Source: Onchocerca lupi
Taxonomy: Eukaryota > Nematoda > Chromadorea > Rhabditida > Onchocercidae
Direction: 5' to 3'
Length of the DNA stretch: 64,000 nt
NCBI GenBank assembly: GCA_028564675.1
Contig: JAOVVO010000231.1
Location: forward strand, 1 to 64,000
Every line of letters starts with the position of its first letter. The stretch's first letter is position 1. The notes beneath the pieces were generated by a model. That model did not search any database and was not told where the DNA came from. It saw only the letters and a list, made by a program, of their open reading frames with translations. Positions 38,701 to 50,200 of the stretch are shown here, in pieces. The position numbers and the translations under genes are program-made.

Positions 38701-39697
38701 AAACTGATCAAAAAATTTTTAGTTTTTAGGTCAGTCAATTCTTTTATTCTGTTCAATTTTCTTCAAAATATTTACAACTATCTTTCTTTTCTGTGTTTGT
38801 ATCAGAAAAGATTAATATTTGAAAAAAAAAAAAAGAAAAATTATATATATGTTCCATAGAACGGCAATATAAGAACTTTCAATCCTTATGATAAGGAATA
38901 GCATTATAGATTTCTTACAAAAACTAAAGATTAAAAATTTTTTCTAAGATCAAAAGTTAGAAAACCAAAAATCAAAGATTTTAGCAATGATATATTTTAT
39001 TTACATGTTACATGTTGCTATAAATTCAATTGTGATAAATTTAATAAAGAAACTTTTAATTCACTATATGCATATCATTTGTGGTTTTTCGTATGAAATC
39101 AAAGATTTATGGGATTTTGTCAAAATTTTCATTTCAGTCCTCAACAATGCTTCTACGGATGTCATTTTGAAGGATGCCGATCATTAAATCTTATTAAAAT
39201 CGATAATCAAGCAAAATCTTGTGAATTATTCAGGTATAAAATAATGATAGTATTGCTTTGATGCTTTTTTTTTTTTTTTTTAATATTACTTTTTGATTAT
39301 TGTTTATAAAACGTCAAGAATCGATTTCAAAGATATTAAAAATAAAATTTGAAAGTTTTCTAAAATCATTTAATTTCAATCAAAATATCATAGAGTTTTC
39401 GTCGCCCTTATCAACCGTAATAATTTCTTCTACGATATATTCACATTAATCATGATTATTAGGGATTTTAAAAATTATTTATTATCATATTTATTACTAT
39501 TTTTGATTATTATTATTACTAATAATAATAATAATTATTATAGGGATGCTTTAATCGATTATCGTACGGCAGATGTATTGGCATACGATAGGGGTAGCGC
39601 ATATTTTGATGGTATTAAATGTGTACAAAAGAAATATAAAATTGAAAAAAATAGATATAATGATAATGATTACAATATCATTGATAATGAAAATTAA
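23750..39697 (+). CDS. Secreted multi-module PAN/apple-domain protein, 22 exons, 1452 aa
   Basis: Exons: 23750-23816, 24133-24217, 25941-26066, 26439-26536, 27696-27767, 28810-29796, 30057-30165, 30935-31113, 31555-32391, 32711-32887, 33217-33272, 33501-33592, 34445-34608, 34726-34914, 35447-35639, 36181-36263, 36370-36497, 36963-37095, 37915-38079, 38561-38729, 39138-39233, 39544-39697. All junctions keep phase. Exon 1 encodes a signal peptide (MHWCYFHHIILLSVILHSG). Cys-rich PAN/apple-like modules lie at about residues 28-105, 490-573, 928-1015, 1083-1170 and 1336-1440 (VKSVEECANFCLNRQFC; LYDVSLEQCRCACA; VTLEECQCYCANSR; ISVETCKCYCMNA; CFYGCHFEGCRSL). They are separated by Thr/Asn-rich and acidic linkers, two of them large (exons 6 and 9). 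No membrane segment follows the signal peptide. PAN modules bind proteins or sugars; the ligand here is unknown. Least certain joints: the exon 6 donor (29796), exon 9 donor (32391) and exon 14 acceptor (34725). A two-gene model breaking at TAA 29829 is possible but would leave a PAN module without a start. Confidence 0.8.
28274..28330. promoter_or_regulatory. Cluster of six ACGT cores in intron 5 of the PAN gene
   Basis: Six ACGT cores within 57 bp, including TTTACGTG, ACACGTGAA (a perfect CACGTG) and TATACGTG, in otherwise AT-rich intron. ACGTG/CACGTG are binding cores of bHLH and bHLH-PAS factors in animals. Regulatory use is inference only. Confidence 0.25.
32056..32166 (+). repeat. 30-bp in-frame coding repeat in a PAN-gene linker
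   Basis: Four 10-residue units of the type TKTTVDLSST are encoded in exon 9, between two PAN modules. The unit length is a multiple of three, so copy changes keep the frame. A Ser run and a Glu-rich tract (EESEEEEIVE) follow. Confidence 0.85.
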
Positions 39698-39839
39698 TAA
39701 TGAATGGATAAAAGTAGCTATAGTGATAATGGTTACAATATCATTGATAATGAAAATTAATGACGAAAAGATAAGAGTAGCTATAGTGATAATGATTACA
39801 ATATTATTGATAATGGAAATTATGATAATAGCAATCGAT
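39651..39839 (+). repeat. 63-bp tandem repeat across the PAN gene stop codon
   Basis: Three units with exactly 63-bp spacing (GATAATGATTACAATAT or its variant at 39662, 39725 and 39788). The first unit encodes the last residues and stop of the PAN protein. Unit 2 keeps a TAA at the equivalent site; unit 3 has TAT there instead. Confidence 0.88.
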
Positions 39840-42386
39840 AAGGAATAATTTGTATAGATCGTTTTAAGAAATTTTTTTTTAAAATGTTCTTGTTGACATT
39901 TTCTCAGGAAGAATAAGTCGATATTTTCTTTCTTTCTTTTTTCTCTCAAATAATTCGTGATCATAATTTTCTTTTAGGCCTACTATTCATTTGAAATTTT
40001 GAATATATTTGAAATTATTTGAAATCATCTTTTTTTTTTTCATCTGAAATTTTTAAATTCAATTATGAATTATGTTTTGTTGTGTGAAATTTTATTTTTA
40101 TCATGATATTTAATAAATTTTAATATTGCGCGAATAAGCTTAGTGAAAATTGTAAACTTAGCAATAATAGTAATGTAATTATCAAATCTGAAGTTAAAGC
40201 AAAAAGAAAGAAAAGAAAAAATTACGATCGATTCACACTTTGTATTTTTATCATTTTAATCAAAATAGGCAATTCATATTTGATTGAAATGTTGCGATAA
40301 CATTTACTATTAAATAAATTTGAGAATATAATTGTTAGTTACGCATTTCGCATTTCATTAGCATCGATAAAAGTTATTGCTGATAATGAAGGATTTTGTT
40401 GCTAAGCAGCAAGTTTATTTTTGTTATTTCACATTAAGATTTTATGAGTATGCATTTATAGATATACTTTTTATACTCGTCGATAAATGAATTATCTGAT
40501 TATTTTAAATTACATCATATTTACTTGCTAGATGGAATATTAGTAGTTATTAATAGACTGAGAAAAATGACATGTCATATCAACAAAGGTCTAATTACTA
40601 CTCCTTTTCAATTAATTCAATTTAGTAATAAGTAATTAGTTTAGTTTAATATGAATGAAGTTAGAATTATTCTGATATATATATTTAAGCAGGCAAGTAA
40701 ATGGAGTAAGAGATAATTAAACTTTATTTTGAGAAAAGCTAAATATATTAATCATCACTTCAATCTATGATCTAAACATTAGAAGATAGCTGTTGATCAT
40801 ATTTGAGAAGTTAATGATTGATTGTATCAATGTGATAGCTTAATCAATCACCAATAGGTAGTTATAGGATTCAATGATAAGAAGTTATACAGATCATTAG
40901 CAAGAGATTTTTCGGAAATATATCAATCATTTGTTTTCATGATGAAATAATTGTAGTTGATGTAGGAAAAAATTAACTTTTTTTTTTTTGGCTAACTTTT
41001 ATTGCTTAATTATAATAATTTTCTTGCAAATTTTTCATGTGAAATATTTCTGGTTTTGTTAATTTTTGCAAAATGATTGTGAATTTTTGTGTGAAAAAAA
41101 TTTTAATAAATTTTATGATCAGGAAATACTTGGTTTTCAGTAAAAAGTTAGGAAATACTTTGTTTAAGTAGAGAATAGTGAGAAAAGAAAAAAAAATGTG
41201 ATAATATAAAAAACTTATTTACAACTTGGATATGCATTTAAAATATGCATGCATATGATATTGGAAATAAAAAAGTGATTACTCAATCTCCTGAATAATT
41301 GTTAAAAGTCCGAAAGTTCAAAAAAAAAAAAAAATTTAATTTCTCTTTTTTATATTTTTTTAAAATTTCGCTTCATTACTGTTTCAAATCTTATTTTCTC
41401 AACGATCAATTTTGAAAATTATTTTTGCAGAAAAAATTTTGATTTTTTTTTTTACTCTAGTTTTGAAATAATTTTATTGCTTTAAAATGTTTTTATAAAA
41501 TAATTTTATATTACTATTTAAAAAAAGTTAAAAAGTCAAGGCACAATTCTTGATACTGAAATTTTTTTCCATGCTTAAATTTGATAAAATCGAAAAATGA
41601 AATGAAATTATGTTGAGTAATTATTCAGGAAAAAAATTTTTTTGCATGATTGATAATTTTGTCACCATAGCAAAATCGCAAATTAAATTAATGCAAAGTT
41701 GGAAAAATCCATTAATATAAATTGAAAAATTGAAAAAGTAAAGTTTCAAAATCAAAAAGAAGATTGAAAAGAAAATATGCTCCTTAACAATTTCTCATTA
41801 TGTTTTAAATTTTATTTCGCTTAGATTAATCAATCAAATTTGGCGATAAAATTTAACTTTTTAATTATCTTAATTAATTCAAACCATTACCATACGGTAT
41901 TGAAAATTCAATAATTTATTTTTGATACTGAAATTATTAATTGAATGAATAGCTATTTGATGTTGTGCAATCGAAATTAGTATTAATTCATTAGCGAAAC
42001 AAGGCAACATGTGTAATATCTTGTCGTATAACTTTTCATTTAAACAAATTGCGAATGTATTTTTGGTCAAAGCTAGAAAACATGTTTTGTTCGCATAATT
42101 ATCTTTATATTTCATTAGTTACATAATATCATTCATTAATTTACTGCAGAATAATAGCAAGAATATTAAAAAGTGGTCGCATAGCACGCGACACATGAAA
42201 TGCATTTTCTTGCATTTTCTCATTTGGACTTTTTTATTTTCCAAATTTTATTTCCATTTTCACTTCTTTTTTTCTTCTTTTTTTTTCGAATTATTTATTC
42301 ATTAATTAACATTAAAGTTTTTTCGGTTAAAAAAGTTTAAAAAAAATGAAAATGTTTAACAAATTGTGAAATTATTTTGAATAAGT

Positions 42387-42417
<31 letters not shown>

Positions 42418-43872
42418 GTAGACTTATAATGTAAAATTGATTATGCAGTGCTATTTATTACCTAAAAAAGAAAAGTGTACGCAATTTTAAAATTGTAAAG
42501 ATATTATTCTCATACCTTCTTTTGTCTCATAAAATCGTACATATTTATTGTTTGATCAAACAAAACGATTTGTGATTTAATCATTTAAAACGATTGATGT
42601 TTGAATCGACTGTGAAATTAAAATTATTGAAATCTCATTTTTATTTAAAATCGTTTGTAATTTTATCTTTCAATACATTTTATTGTACTTTCAATACTTT
42701 TTTTTTTTTTTTTTGATCACTAAATTTCGTAAAAGAGTATGATTATATCGGGTATTGATACTGATGGGAAAAATAATTATTGGAATTTTGTTACTAGATG
42801 ATGTTATGATATTAGAATATTGATGATATCAAGGTAAAAAGGCACTTATTGATTAATATCAAAATACTATGAGAAAAGCTCTTTTGTTGCAATTTAGTTG
42901 AAAAATAAACTAATTCCAGTAAAATGGAAATGACTCCATCAATTTTTTATGAGCTAAAAAAAATTCATCGATAATGAAACAGTTGATTCCTGCACATTTT
43001 CAAATGGTAAGAATTGAATGATCAAAATTTTCCAAATTTTGCAAATTTTGCAAATTATAAAATGAACAATTTGAGAAATCAGATTAATTATATCGCATTA
43101 TCACGAATATATTATTTGATGAAGAACAGCATATTTTGATAAATCAAAATATCGCAATCTGTATCTTATCGTATCGCAATCTTTAGTCCAATTAATAAAG
43201 CTGAACATAATCATATCAGGAATAGTTAAACATTCCGGAAAATAGAAATTTCAAAATAATCAATTACCAATTATAAATTGCGTTTAAATCCCAAATTGCT
43301 TTAAATTGCTTTGTTAAAATTGGAATGTCGACAAAATAATATATTTCAATTTTAAATTATTGATGGTTTTGGTTAAAAATCATTGCTGGCCATTAGAGCT
43401 ATTTCAAAAAAAAGTTTTACTTTATTTTCATTGAAAAAATAGAAAATCTATTAAAATCATTTTTTTTTTTTTTTTTTAGAAAGAGATCTAATTATAATTT
43501 ATTTTCATGCATTTACAACATCATTATGCACCTATTGCTGGCAATATTTAGTCTTATTTATGACTGATCTTTTTTCTTATTTCTTTTTATTTCTGAAATA
43601 AAGCGGAAAAATTGTTTTGCTTCATTTATGAGAATTAATTAGCTAAAAATTAATCAGGCAGAAAGATTAATCAGTCGAAATCTTGTTTCAATACAATGAC
43701 TGTAAAGCAAAGCTAATGGAATGATGAATTTGGTGTAGCATTGAGCATTTATTGTACAATTAATTATGTTACCAAAATTTAGGAAGCAAAACTCAGGAGA
43801 ATCTTTTTTGATGAAAATTCATTTGTGATAATAAAACGACGATTGAGGACGGCTAAAAAATATACTGCACGT
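39840..43872. other. Intergenic region between the PAN gene and the solo LTR
   Basis: A likely poly(A) signal AATAAA for the PAN gene lies at 40113. The rest is AT-rich with long T runs (for example about 42391-42417). A 78-codon minus-strand frame (42115-41879) has mixed composition but no recognisable motif or splice context, so I do not call it. Confidence 0.45.
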
Positions 43873-43877
43873 CTGGC

Positions 43878-44561
43878 TGTTGCGAATATTTCTCAATTGT
43901 GGCGAGTGATGTCGATCAAAAGTCAAATACCACCAGTAAATCTAAGCGAGTTGATTGTAAATTTAGTCGATCAGCTTCCTAAGATCCGCTGAACTGAACT
44001 GAGTTGAATTGCGTTGAGTCAATTAGGGTTGAGATCGATTGGGTTAAGTTGACTCGGTTTTGTGTTGAGTTGTGATGAATTGGTGTTGCGCTGTGTTGAT
44101 TTGGATTGGGCTAAGTTGAGTTTAGTCGAGCTGAGTTGAATTGGCTGAGTTGCGTCCACACCGTATTATAAAAATCTTTATTTGAAGATAACCCGTTTTC
44201 TTAATACAAGAAAATTTTTATATATTAGAAAAATGGGAGTGGTTTACATAAAACACTGGAAACTCTTAAGATCCAACAATAAAATAAGCATCGTAAGATC
44301 TAATGAGAAGATAAGGACGTGGATTTGGACAAAAATGTGAATTTAGATGAGTATTGTGAACGATTGATAGCAAAGGAATTTCGTGTATGGCAGAAATACA
44401 AAGATGTGAATACAGTAAAAGTAGAAAAAACATGGGAAAGGAATGTAAAATCAGTTAAATAATTCACAATATTGGCAACATTCATTTACAATAAGGAATT
44501 TATTTGATTATTTATTTGTATGGAATTTGGTTGGAGTCTTGCGACATCGGAATTCGCGACA
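43878..44561 (-). repeat. Solo LTR of a BEL/Pao-like family
   Basis: 684 bp. Read on the minus strand it starts TGTCGCGAA, identical to the start of the LTRs at 9 kb and 14 kb, and ends with CA. Its GTTGAG-rich repeat zone (about 43990-44160) lies at the same 3' side as the minisatellite in those LTRs. Flanks are CTGGC (43873-43877) and CTGAC (44562-44566), a 5-bp target duplication with one mismatch. No internal element sequence is present. The interior is not alignable by eye with the other LTRs, so it is probably a different family. Confidence 0.6.
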
Positions 44562-44566
44562 CTGAC

Positions 44567-45040
44567 AGAGTTTGTTAAAATACTTTAGATTTGGTAAAAC
44601 ATCTCAATGGCTGCTAATGGTTCTTTTATAGCAAGCGAAAGAAAGAAGTCAAATGCAGATATGATGACGAGTAAATTGAATTAATATTATTATCAGTACT
44701 ACTATAATCGTTACCATCGAAAGTTATTCCAATTCTAATTTAAGAGAATACTGTACATTTAAATTAAATTTAAATTATATGAAATTTAAATTATGCGAAT
44801 ATTATATGAATTATTAAATAATATGAAAATTATATGACGGTTAAATTTTATGAATATTATGTTTAACTTAATTTTTTGGTCGATCTTTTCTATTCCATTT
44901 AGTTTGTTTGATCTTTAGTAGAAGATAAAAGCCAGAAACTTTTCTAAATTCAAGTTTTCCAGTTGATCTCTGGCAATAATTCAAATTATTCATCACACTT
45001 CCATAATACTTTACAGAGCTAATTATCGTGAATATTTCAG
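44567..45040 (+). other. Region upstream of the carbonic anhydrase exons
   Basis: AT-rich, ending in an excellent acceptor AATATTTCAG at 45031-45040. I could not find an exon for the missing N-terminus of the enzyme here. Confidence 0.4.
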
Positions 45041-46966
45041 CTGGAATTATGAAGGGACGAAAGAAGCAAAGTCCAATAGATATCACAAATGATATAACTG
45101 AACAGGATAGTAAGCTGAAAGCATCAAAACTCAAATTTTCCTATACAATCGGCGATCTGAAAACAATTGAGGTTAAATACTGCTCAAATCTATTAGGATT
45201 CGCAATTTGTTAGTTGTAAATTAATGAATTGTGCAGAAGGAATAGATTGAATAATTTCAGGTTACTGGTGAAGGTTTTTCATGCAAAACTGATAATGGAT
45301 GCACTTCAGGTAAATTTCATTTGTTCAATTAAATTTGGAAAATGGCACTTTTTAAAGAAATTGAATAAGCGGAATTATCATTCAATTAACGAAGAACAGA
45401 AATGAGTCAGTGACTATTCATTCAATAAATTCTCCATTGTTTCTCAAAAAAAGGATGTTAATTTCAGAATTAACTGCATCCCATCTTTCGGATGTTTATC
45501 AACTTTGGGAATTTCATGCTCATTGGGGAACAGATAAGAATTGTGGTAGTGAACATTTAATCAATGGAAAAGGCTTTTCCGCTGAGGTAAATTTGATGAT
45601 CATTTCATTTTCTTGAAAAAAAAGAGAAATATAAGATGGAGTAAATTTTAGAAACTTTTTCTCCCATCCAATGCCATCAATATGCTAAAATCTTTAATCT
45701 TTACAGCTACACTTTGTATTCTGGAATAAAAAGTACGGTGAATTTAAAAAATGCTTAAAAAAATGTGATGGATTAACAGTATTGGCTGTTTTCATGCAAG
45801 TCCGTTTGTTATTTTTTCAAATTTATTTTGTTCATTCAAATCATTTTTGTTTCTATATTTTATTATTTTCAAATCTTATTCAAGAAGATTAATCAGCATC
45901 CAATAATCAATAAATTGATTGAAGCTACTTGAAATATAAGCCCGCTTGATAAAGAAAATTTTTGATTTTTGATTCTTAATTCTTGACCATTGATCGCTTA
46001 AAGAATTTTCACCTCAATATTTTATATTTTATATTAAAAATAAGATTAATTAAGAGATTCGAACTTTGAACTTATGATAGAGTAGAATGTTTTTTTTCTC
46101 ATGCAATAAATGCGATTTCTTTAGGAATAATTGATGCATTACTTTTCAAACTTATTCAGGAAGATTCAATTGAAAATGAGAATTTTTCACCAGTTATCGA
46201 TGGTATACGCAATTCATTGAGCCATTTAAGCCGTGTTGATCTAGAGCCAAAATTTGATCTACTCAAATTACTTCCAGGTAAGTTTAAAATTTTACCAGCA
46301 AATTTTTCATATAAATTACTTAAATGATATACTACAGTAAGACTCATTATTTACAATTAGGATTTAATTCAAAAAAAGTTCAACTAATGATCCGATATTT
46401 TTAGCGAAACTATCCTATTATACATACGAAGGATCATTGACATCGAAACCATTTCATGAATGTGTCATATGGACAATACTGAAACATCCTAGTACTATAA
46501 GTGTTAGCCAGGTAATTTATATAATAAGCATAATATTACCGTATGACAGGAGATAATAACCATACAATAACCATGATGCTGTCATACTTCAGGAGACGAT
46601 ATTCTTCAACTTAATTTCAAAATATCTTTTCTTACTGTCTCTTTCATTGATTTTCATCAATAAAGATTTTAGAAAGAACTGCAAAATTGTCTTTCTATAT
46701 CTGATTGGCCTCTTGATAATTTTGCTTCAAATGCAACAAATTGCAGAATAGTTTAGCAGAAGTGATTGATTAATTTTAAATTATGTTACAAGTAGTAAAA
46801 TGTGCAAATTCTTAACAAAATAACTATTAACTCATTCTTATCTATTTTCTTTCCTTGCCTGCAGCTGGAATTATTACGGCAAATTATTCCTGGAAATTGT
46901 CGACTTCAATATCCGCTAAATGAACGTCGAGTGAAACGCTCATTCAAATTTGTCAAAAAATCTTAG
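45041..46966 (+). CDS. Alpha-carbonic anhydrase (N-terminus not found)
   Basis: Zinc enzyme that hydrates CO2 to bicarbonate. Exons: 45041-45171, 45261-45309, 45468-45586, 45707-45799, 46160-46277, 46405-46511, 46865-46966 (TAG), about 239 residues in one frame. Seen: KQSPIDI; zinc ligands in LWEFHAHWG (both His) and the third His in ELHFVFWN; the gate Glu in GSEHLINGKGF; YYTYEGSLTS with the active-site Thr, followed by FHECVIW. So the catalytic set appears complete. The position after the third ligand motif, usually His (VHWN), is Phe. The family normally has about 25 residues (plus any signal peptide) before QSPIDI, so at least one 5' exon is missing from my model. It may lie upstream of the solo LTR, or ATG 45050 is used. 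It converges with the neprilysin gene; AATAAA at 47208. Confidence 0.85.
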
Positions 46967-47253
46967 TATCATGATAGCTGATATAAGATTTCGACAAGTA
47001 CAATTTACCTTTGATTAAAATTGTTTGTCATCACTTCGTGCTGATCAATCGTTGAGATAAGTCATATTTTCATGTTAGGATAAATAATTAAATTTGTATT
47101 TAGTACTGTATATTTGTGATCAAATGTTAAAAAAAAAGAATAGGCGTTGCAATTAATTTGTATGTCATTATTGTCAACAAAATTTGTCAGATTTGCGCGA
47201 CTAAGACAATAAATCATTTCTGATAAACTGATATGAAGTTTACATGGGACATA

Positions 47254-50200
47254 TTACCAAACAGAACAACGTTTCTGAGGATTCAGTAAGCTTCCGGATG
47301 GACAATCAAAAGCTTTGCTAAACTCCGGCAAATTTGAAAGTACTCCATTGACACGATACTTGGCTGGACTATGTTTGCTAGTAAGTATTCGCTTTATTTG
47401 AGCCTTTTTCGTTTGATGACTACACCAAGTCTGAAATGTATTCTTCCTTGTTTATTTTTATAATAACAACATTGGAATTCTTCTGATCAAGACAATTTCA
47501 GATCGACTACTTTCCGTTTCGTTCAGACTACCAATTTGGGTAACCTTACTTTTCATGTACTGCAGTAGAATTTGCCTAAAATTAGCCGGTAAATTTAAAC
47601 AAGTTCTATCTATGTCTTAAATGGAAAAATTTGCATTGTACTTGAGTGTTGCTTACTTGTGCAAAAGAAAGGAAAAATATTTGATCATTGGTGAAATTTG
47701 ATATTTCCGGTAGTTGAGATTTTAAATGACCTGATTTGCCAATTTGTTTGATATACTTTCTATACGCCTGTAAATAGAAGAAACATATATTAATTCAGTG
47801 ATACCATAAATTATAGAATACAGTAAAAGAGTCAAAAATTACTGAAACTAAATAATTACAGTCAACTTGACTTGATAGTAAATTATTAATTAAAAATTTA
47901 CTTTATTTAACACAAATAAAATATTTACCCGAAATGATTGTTTGATGCCACCGTTGTCAGCGATATTTTCACCTAATGTGAGTTTACCATTTAGCTGCAA
48001 AGTTTCAGAGAATGCGGAAAATGCAATGAATAATTAATTTTATCGCATGTTATCGTTTCAATCAAAAATTTTAATTTAATGAGAAATAATAATAATTTTA
48101 AATAAATCGTTACACTTTTTCGGAAATCCGAACTTCAAAGCACAGAGTGAATTGAAGCCGATTAGCCAAAATAACTATTTCTGTCCCAGTATTTCTACTA
48201 GGACTACATTTGTTTTAGATCCAGTCATTCTCAAAATTAATTATAATCTTATCATAATCAAGCAAGAAATTAGCAATTCATTTTTTTGCTTCTTACCTTA
48301 AAATCAATGTTTGATAATTTATAAGATCCATATTGCTCAATGAAACATTCCGCTTTATTTTTAAAATTTATGTACGATTCATTACTCCACCAATTATTTA
48401 AATTACCATTCATATCATAGCGACTGCCTGTAATCATTTTATAATCTATGTAAATGAAAATGTAAATCACCGTACATAAAAATGCAAAGCAAAAATGTAA
48501 ATTGTTGCTGTTATTTGACACATAACTTTGCAATCTCTTCACCGACTGCTTTCAAATACAACGTTGCATTGAAATTGGGACATTTTTTTTATCTAGATAT
48601 ATCTATTTTTTTCTTCATTTGTTATACCTGTGACAGGTAAGAGTAAGTGAGTGGACATCAAATAATCCGAGATTTTCATGCAACACTGCATTCAAATTTA
48701 TTTTCATTTAAGTTGCATTCGAATAGACGTGCAACCGACTTCAAATTTTTGAATATATAAGACCCATTCTAAGCTGTTTATTTGTTTCTTGATTTGTGAA
48801 GTAGGTGGGCGGACTGAATTTATTGACTGGACTTAGGCTGTTACTGCCACGTAAGTTCGCAAATTCTTCATCAATTGTTTTCAGATTTCGACACAACCTT
48901 GCCATCAAATAGTTGCTTGTTTCTATTTACATATATCTATTTTTTTTTCGCTGTCAGTCAAGTCATTTGAGAATAGTTGGATGTAATCCATTTGCTTAGT
49001 TTATCCAAACAATGATGATAGAAGATGGAAGATCAAACTCGCAGAAGATTAAACTTAGGTCGTCGTACTTGCGTAGGGAAAGGAATGCGATGATTAATTG
49101 CAAATGAAAATGATGAAGAACGGGCATCAGTAAACAAGCGAACAAGGCAAAGAATGGCTCAAATGCAAGCAGAAAGATGTGTCGCCAGATTTGAGGATGC
49201 ACGGTTGCGAGCACATCGATCGTGTTCTGCAGCTTCAGTCTGCTTCATTCTCAACAGAATGAACGCAATAGGCTGAAAGACGCCAACGAGAAACAAAAAA
49301 TCAGGGCCAAACATGATTTCGAGTTCAGCAACCACGCAATTACAATTGCCTTGCATTCGGTACAACCCAGCTGTTGATTATAGTTCGAGCATGAATGTTC
49401 TCAGTGGCACTATAACTGAAATATGTCGGTATTGCAAGGCTCTAAAATTTAAGAGAGAAGCGAAAGGAATGTTTTGATACCACCGGAAAAATTAAACTGC
49501 CTCAATTTGAAGAGTCACCAGAGCCATTAAAGACTTTGATTGCTAGATATACCGCCGAATCAAAGAGTTTCTCATCTAAAATCAAGAAATACAACTCTTG
49601 CTTCCAAATGATGTCGTTCGCGCAGAAATCATAGCAACACAATTCATGCCAACTTTCAAAGTGAAAGGACAAATTTATTGTAGAGCCACTTCCTTGCTTC
49701 CGTTGCCAAATGATCAACATAAATTCTTATAAATGTATTTCATCGAGATAGCAATGATGAATTGAATGCACTCTGCAGAATTCATACCGACATAGAGAGA
49801 ACTTCATTTTCTAATTGCAAAAACTTCTTCACAAAAAAAAAAAAAAAAAACAAATTAGTGCGTTTGTTCAAAGCAGCAATTGATATGATGCCATATGATA
49901 CACACAAGATTGTTATTTACGCTGGTTAAACGTCTACTGGAGAAGGCTGTCAAGATTCAGTGCTTTAATTATGAACTGGCAATTATTATAGTCGGAGATC
50001 AACTCCAATCTAGAGATATGTTTTTCACCGGAGAAATGATCGATTAAAAAAATTGCAAAAACTCTTCGATATTATTGCAGTGTCCAATGATTTTTTGGGA
50101 TGGTGCCGATGGATATCACTTCAACATTAAGATGATAAATCTAATCTGTAGGGAAGAAACAAATAAGAAATATAGTGCGATGAACTTGATTAATCTTTCG

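Noticed and set aside
39551..39964. 137-codon minus-strand Ile-rich frame
   Set aside because: Low-complexity translation of the 63-bp tandem repeat (antisense), not a gene.
41879..42115. 78-codon minus-strand frame
   Set aside because: Composition is mixed enough to notice, but it has no recognisable motif, splice context or neighbours; left as unsupported.
44300..44485. 61-codon minus-strand frame in the solo LTR
   Set aside because: Lies wholly inside the LTR; Thr/Phe/Ser-rich without domain features.
49502..49720. Minus-strand frames in the Helitron body
   Set aside because: Shadows opposite the decayed plus-strand replicase/helicase.
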